Assembly: GCA_018240465.1 (NCBI GenBank)
Contig: JAFEFS010000009.1
Coordinates: 1-64,000 of the forward strand
Length of the DNA: 64,000 nt
Reading direction: 5' to 3'
From: Pseudomonadota bacterium
GTDB lineage: Bacteria; Pseudomonadota; Gammaproteobacteria; Xanthomonadales; Rhodanobacteraceae
The position numbers were made by a program, and so were the translations under genes. This document shows positions 59,949 to 64,000 of the stretch, in pieces. The notes under the pieces are model-generated. The model was given only the letters and a program-made list of their open reading frames with translations. It was not told the origin of the DNA and searched no databases. Position 1 is the first letter of the stretch. Each line of letters opens with the position of its first letter.

Positions 59949-60650
59949 TCAGGTTTCGTCGACCACGCGGAACAGGTAGCCGCCGCGCTGGATCGTGTGG
60001 ATCAGCGAGTCGCCGTCGGCGGCGGGGCCGAGCTTGCGCCGCAGCTTGGAGATGTGCACGTCGATGCTGCGATCGAACGGGCGCAGCGTGCGTCCGAGTA
60101 CCGCCTGCGCGATCGCGTCCTTGCCGACCACGCGACCGGCCTCGCGCATCAGCATGGCGAGGATATTGAACTCGGTGCCGGTCAACGCGATCGCCTCGCC
60201 GCGCACGCTGACCGTGCGTGCCGCCGCGGCAAGCTTGACCGGGCCCAGGCTGAGGTCGCCCATGTGCGCTGTCTCGGCCTCGCCGCGCGTGCGGCGCAGG
60301 ATCGCGCGCAGGCGCGCGGCGATCTCGCGCGGGTTGCACGGTTTGGGCACGTAGTCGTCGGCGCCGAGCTCGAGGCCGAGGATGCGATCGATGTCCTCGC
60401 CGAGCGCGGTCAGCATCAGCACCGGCAACTGCGACGCGCGGCGCAGCTCGCGCAGCACGTCGATGCCGGATTTCTGCGGCAGCATCACGTCGAGGATCAC
60501 CGCGTCGTAGTTGCCTTCGGTGAGGGTACGCAGGGCCGAATTGCCGTCCCCGGCGACATCGACGTGGAAGCCTTCGCGCTCGAGGAAGTCGCTGAGCAAC
60601 TGGCTCAGTTCCTCGTCGTCATCGGCGAGCAGAATGTTGGCATCACTCAT
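59949..60650 (-). CDS. CpxR-like OmpR-family response regulator
   Basis: A 233-aa regulator. The receiver domain has the acidic pair D10-D12, phospho-acceptor D54 (VILDVMLPQ) and the conserved K in YVPKP. The C-terminal winged helix has the usual LTGTEFNILAMLM and RSIDVHISKLRRKLG. The ATG at 60650 begins MSDANILLADDD. Cognate to the sensor encoded next. Confidence 0.9.
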   Translation of the reverse strand: MSDANILLADDDEELSQLLSDFLEREGFHVDVAGDGNSALRTLTEGNYDAVILDVMLPQKSGIDVLRELRRASQLPVLMLTALGEDIDRILGLELGADDYVPKPCNPREIAARLRAILRRTRGEAETAHMGDLSLGPVKLAAAARTVSVRGEAIALTGTEFNILAMLMREAGRVVGKDAIAQAVLGRTLRPFDRSIDVHISKLRRKLGPAADGDSLIHTIQRGGYLFRVVDET

Positions 60651-60852
60651 GCTGGCAACTATACCGCGCCAGCGCGCACTGTCACCTCCCTGCGCTAGTT
60701 TTTGCAAATGCTTACATCCGCTTACGGCGTGCGCCGATGCTCTGTTTGCTCGTCTGTTCCGGTGCAGGCGGGACTGCCGAGGCAGGATGCCGAAACGGGC
60801 ATTCGCGCTGCGAATGGCCCGCGGGACGCGTGCCACGCGAAAGCCGAGCCGG

Positions 60853-61644
60853 CTACGCGCCTGCCGGCATCAACAGCAACAGGGCCGCGCCGAGTGCGAT
60901 GCGATAGAGCGCGAACGGTGTGAAACGATGGGTGCGGATGAAACCGAGCAGCCACTTCACCGCGACGAAGGCGACGACCGTCGAGACGACGAAGCCGAGC
61001 GCGAGCGCGCTCCAGTCCTCGTGGCCTGCGCTGGCTTTCATCGCCTTGAGCAGTTCGTAGGCGGAGGCCGCGAACATGGTCGGGATGCCGACGAGGAAGG
61101 CGAATTCGGTCGCGGCCGCGCGATTGCTCGCCCCGGCGAGCATGGCGACGAAGATCGTCGCCGCCGAGCGCGACGTCCCGGGGAAGATCGCGGCGACGAC
61201 CTGGGCGAGGCCGACGAGGATCGCGACCTTCCAGGTGATCGTCGACGAGTCGCGCAGTTTCGCCGCAAAATGCTCGGCCGCGATCATCCACAAGCCGCCG
61301 ATGACGAACGCCCAGGCGATCGGCGTGACGTCGTCCTTGAGCTTGAAGCCGAGCTTGGTCATCGCGAAGCCGAGCGTGCCGGTGATCAGGAACGCGACGA
61401 TGAGCTTGAGCGCATAGTCGCGATTCTCCGGCTGTTGGAAATGGGTCGCGAGTTGCCACAGTCGCTGGCGATAGATCAGCACGACCGCGAGGATCGCGCC
61501 TGCCTGGATGACGACGTTGAACATCTCGCTGCGCTCGCCGAGCCAATGCTCGGCGACGAGCAGATGGCCGGTAGAGGAGATGGGCAGGAATTCGGTAATG
61601 CCTTCGATGATGCCGAGCAGGACGACGCGGAGGAATTCAGGCAT
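60853..61644 (-). CDS. uppP: Undecaprenyl-diphosphate phosphatase
   Basis: A 263-aa polytopic protein (BacA family) with the active-site segments GITEFLPISSTGHL and FPGTSRSAAT. It recycles undecaprenyl pyrophosphate to undecaprenyl phosphate, the carrier for peptidoglycan and O-antigen, and confers bacitracin resistance when abundant. The ATG at 61644 opens MPEFLRVVLLGIIEG. It diverges from gcvPB, 161 bp apart. Confidence 0.95.
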   Translation of the reverse strand: MPEFLRVVLLGIIEGITEFLPISSTGHLLVAEHWLGERSEMFNVVIQAGAILAVVLIYRQRLWQLATHFQQPENRDYALKLIVAFLITGTLGFAMTKLGFKLKDDVTPIAWAFVIGGLWMIAAEHFAAKLRDSSTITWKVAILVGLAQVVAAIFPGTSRSAATIFVAMLAGASNRAAATEFAFLVGIPTMFAASAYELLKAMKASAGHEDWSALALGFVVSTVVAFVAVKWLLGFIRTHRFTPFALYRIALGAALLLLMPAGA

Positions 61645-61805
61645 GGGAGGTGATGGTCGGGTGCGTAGAAATAGTTTGGTCTGACGATGTGGAAGATTGC
61701 TCGCGCGGTGGCGGTTTCGTGCTGGAATTTCCCCGCCGGCAAAGGCCTTGCCTGTCACGTTATGGCATCATACGTCACCTTCGTTAAATTCCGCTTCCCG
61801 AACCC

Positions 61806-63305
61806 ATGCTGATCTTCGAACAGTCGCAACCCGGCCGCACCGCGGCTGCGCAAATCCCGGCCGCAAGCTCGACGCCGGCCGACCTGCCCGAACAGTTCCG
61901 GCGCAAGACGCCGGTCGGCCTGCCCGAAGTCTCCGAACTGCAGGTCGTGCGCCACTACACGAACCTGTCGCGCAAGAATTTCTCGATCGACACGCAGTTC
62001 TACCCGCTCGGGTCGTGCACGATGAAATACAACCCGCGCGCATGCAATTCGCTCGCCCTGCTCGACGGATTCCTCGCGCGCCATCCGTACGCGCCCGAGT
62101 CGAAGTCGCAGGGCTTTCTCGCCTGCATGCACGAGCTGCAGGAAATCCTCGCCGACGTCACCGGCATGAAGGGCGGCGTCTCGCTCGCGCCGATGGCCGG
62201 CGCGCAGGGCGAGTTCGCCGGCGTGGCGATGATCATGGCCTACCACAAGCATCGCGGCGACCTCGGTCGCACCGAAATCATCGTGCCCGACGCGGCGCAC
62301 GGCACCAATCCGGCGACGGCGACGATGTGCGGTTGCACGGTGCGCGAGATCCCGACCCGGGACGATGGCGACATCGACGTCGAGGCGCTGAAGAAGGTGC
62401 TCGGGCCTGCGACCGCCGGCATCATGTTGACCAACCCGTCGACGATCGGCGTGTTCGAGCGCCGCATCGCCGAGATCTCCCGACTCGTGCACGAGGCCGG
62501 CGGCCTGCTCTACTACGACGGCGCCAACCTCAACGCGATCCTCGGCAAGGTGCGTCCGGGCGACATGGGCTTCGATGCGATCCACATGAACCTCCACAAG
62601 ACCTTCTCGACGCCGCACGGCGGCGGCGGTCCGGGCGCGGGCGCGGTCGGCGTGTCGGAACGTTTGCGGCCGTTTCTTCCCATTCCGATGATCGAGAAAC
62701 GCGCCGACGGCCGCTATGGCTGGATCCGCAAGAAGGACCGCCCGCTGTCGATCGGCCGCCTGACCAGCTTCGCCGGCAACGCGGGTGTGCTGCTGCGCGC
62801 CTACGTATATGCACGCCTGCTCGGCCGCGAAGGCATGCCGCGCGTCGCCGAATACGCTACGCTGAACGCGAACTACCTCGCCAGGCGACTGGCGGAGAAG
62901 GGGTTCGATCTCGCCTATCCGAATCGCCGCGCCAGCCACGAATTCATCGTCACCGTGTCGAAGCAGAAGAAGGAGAACGGCGTGACTGCGCTCGATTTCT
63001 CCAAGAGCCTGCTCGACCGCAACATCCACGCGCCGACCAACTACTTCCCGCTGCTGATTCCCGAATGCCTGCTGATCGAGCCGACCGAAACCGAATCGAA
63101 GGAGACGCTGGACGAATTCGTCGAGGTCATGGGCGAACTGATCCGGCTCGCGGCCAGCGATCCGCAGAAGATGAAGGACGCGCCGGTCACGCAGCCGGTG
63201 CGTCGTCTCGACGACGTCAAGGCGGCGAAGGATCTCGACATCGCCTGGAAGGCGCCGCACGCGCCGCATATCCACATGACGACGGCGGCGCCTGCCGCGG
63301 TCTGA
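61806..63305 (+). CDS. gcvPB: Glycine dehydrogenase (decarboxylating) subunit 2
   Basis: A 499-aa PLP enzyme subunit: the C-terminal half of the glycine cleavage P-protein. The PLP lysine lies in [18 protein letters not shown], and [13 protein letters not shown] and [16 protein letters not shown] are typical. It decarboxylates glycine and passes the aminomethyl group to GcvH; subunit 1 (gcvPA) must be elsewhere, as is usual for the split form. Confidence 0.95.
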   Translation: MLIFEQSQPGRTAAAQIPAASSTPADLPEQFRRKTPVGLPEVSELQVVRHYTNLSRKNFSIDTQFYPLGSCTMKYNPRACNSLALLDGFLARHPYAPESKSQGFLACMHELQEILADVTGMKGGVSLAPMAGAQGEFAGVAMIMAYHKHRGDLGRTEIIVPDAAHGTNPATATMCGCTVREIPTRDDGDIDVEALKKVLGPATAGIMLTNPSTIGVFERRIAEISRLVHEAGGLLYYDGANLNAILGKVRPGDMGFDAIHMNLHKTFSTPHGGGGPGAGAVGVSERLRPFLPIPMIEKRADGRYGWIRKKDRPLSIGRLTSFAGNAGVLLRAYVYARLLGREGMPRVAEYATLNANYLARRLAEKGFDLAYPNRRASHEFIVTVSKQKKENGVTALDFSKSLLDRNIHAPTNYFPLLIPECLLIEPTETESKETLDEFVEVMGELIRLAASDPQKMKDAPVTQPVRRLDDVKAAKDLDIAWKAPHAPHIHMTTAAPAAV

Positions 63306-63329
63306 GCACGCGGAAAAGGGGAGAGGGAG

Positions 63330-63704
63330 ATGCCCAGCACCGAGCCGCGCGGCCCGAAGCAGATATACAAGGCGCTGATCTGGTCGCTGAAGGGCTTGCG
63401 CGCGAGCTGGACGTTCGAGGCGTCGTTCCGTCTCGAGGTCTATCTCTCGATCGTGCTGTTCCCGCTCGGTCTCTGGTTCGGCCGCGGCGCGGTCGAGAAG
63501 GCGATGCTGACCGGTTGCCTAGTGCTGGTTCTCGCTGCCGAGATTTTGAACTCGGCGATCGAGGCCGTAGTCGACAAGACCACCCCGGAATTCCACGAAC
63601 TGGCCGGTCGCGCCAAGGACATGGGTTCGGCGGCGGTATTCCTGCTCATGCTGAACGTGGCGCTGTGCTGGGGCTTGATCCTCTGGCAACACGCCACGAC
63701 CTGA
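63330..63704 (+). CDS. dgkA: Diacylglycerol kinase
   Basis: A 124-aa trimeric integral membrane kinase with EASFRLEVY, the signature LAAEILNSAIEAVVDK and three helices. It phosphorylates diacylglycerol to phosphatidic acid, recycling lipid released during membrane-derived glycan synthesis. ATG at 63330 with GGGAGAGGGAG just upstream, a strong ribosome site. 24 nt after gcvPB. Confidence 0.94.
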   Translation: MPSTEPRGPKQIYKALIWSLKGLRASWTFEASFRLEVYLSIVLFPLGLWFGRGAVEKAMLTGCLVLVLAAEILNSAIEAVVDKTTPEFHELAGRAKDMGSAAVFLLMLNVALCWGLILWQHATT

Positions 63705-63742
63705 GTGTGACGCGCGCTTTTTTTTCACGAGGCTAGACGAGA

Positions 63743-64000
63743 TTGGATGCCGAACTCTGGATTGCCCTGTTCACCCTGAGTACGCTCGAAATCGTCCTCG
63801 GCGTCGACAATCTCGTGTTCATCTCGATCGCGGTCAGCCGGCTGCCGGCGCAGCAGCGCCCGCTCGCGCGCAAGCTCGGCCTCGCCTTCGCCTGTCTGAC
63901 GCGCATCGCGCTGCTGGTCACGCTGGCCTATTTCGCGCGCATGGACGACAAGCACATGCCGCTGTTCCGCTTGTTCGGCAAGATCATCTCGGTGCGCGAC
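63743..64000 (+). CDS. TerC family membrane protein (partial, 3' end beyond window)
   Basis: Frame of 86 codons open to the window end, probably from TTG at 63743. It reads LDAELWIALFTLSTLEIVLG and VDNLVFISIAVSRLPAQQR, the conserved start of the TerC/YkoY family, then a second helix (LAFACLTRIALLVTLAYFA). These proteins are linked to metal (Mn) export and metalation of exoenzymes. The start is provisional because it is a TTG. Confidence 0.85.
   Translation, partial: MDAELWIALFTLSTLEIVLGVDNLVFISIAVSRLPAQQRPLARKLGLAFACLTRIALLVTLAYFARMDDKHMPLFRLFGKIISVRD

Overview
The window is about 64 kb of GC-rich chromosome with very few gaps. It probably comes from a gammaproteobacterium of the Lysobacterales (Xanthomonadales), perhaps the Rhodanobacteraceae. 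The reasons are an rpoN-hpf...hprK-rapZ-EIIA(Man)-HPr-ptsI regulatory PTS locus, a split glycine dehydrogenase (gcvPB), a rubrerythrin/Fe-S/DUF3501 cluster, and dispersed repeats of the 'GGTTACTTT..' and 'GTCATTCCCGC..' types. This placement is inferred from gene content and was not computed. There are no rRNA genes, tRNAs, CRISPR arrays, transposases or integrases that I can recognise.

1-5 kb: a partial HutD/Ves gene behind a SET-domain gene, an exported LssY_C protein, a lipocalin-like protein, and a rubrerythrin / Fe-S oxidoreductase / DUF3501 operon with a perfect 28-bp palindrome inside it. 5-13 kb: a SulP transporter meets oxyR tail to tail, and then comes ahpC-ahpF. A good OxyR-type site lies upstream of ahpC. 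Beyond it is an M1 aminopeptidase broken by an amber codon at the catalytic tyrosine and by a frameshift. Together this is a peroxide-defence region.

13-25 kb: a lipoprotein esterase, an orphan Pycsar-effector-like membrane protein, a ROK fructokinase, glycerate kinase, a 1408-aa two-module membrane protein of unknown function overlapping prmC, a Ser/Thr kinase and an NRDE protein. prmC carries a repeat translated in frame. 25-39 kb: a giant three-domain glycosyltransferase, PBP1b, a small lipoprotein, a 0.7-kb nested inverted-repeat element, a DinG/YoaA-type helicase overlapping a class IV aminotransferase, creD, and tsaB. tsaB also carries an in-frame repeat.

39-50 kb: a surface-glycan region. 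It has two paralogous polytopic proteins that look like GT-C transferases, methyltransferases, two GT2 enzymes, GtrA, an epimerase, a 2OG oxygenase, and the degraded 3' end of a duplicated methyltransferase gene. Together they look like a Gtr-type glycan-decoration module.

50-61 kb, transcribed leftward: a CpxRA-like two-component system, rpoN, hpf, an AraC regulator, a DUF4440-like protein, hprK, rapZ, EIIA(Man), HPr and ptsI. ptsN, normally found between hpf and hprK in relatives, is missing. 61-64 kb: uppP, then gcvPB, dgkA and a terC-family gene cut by the window end.
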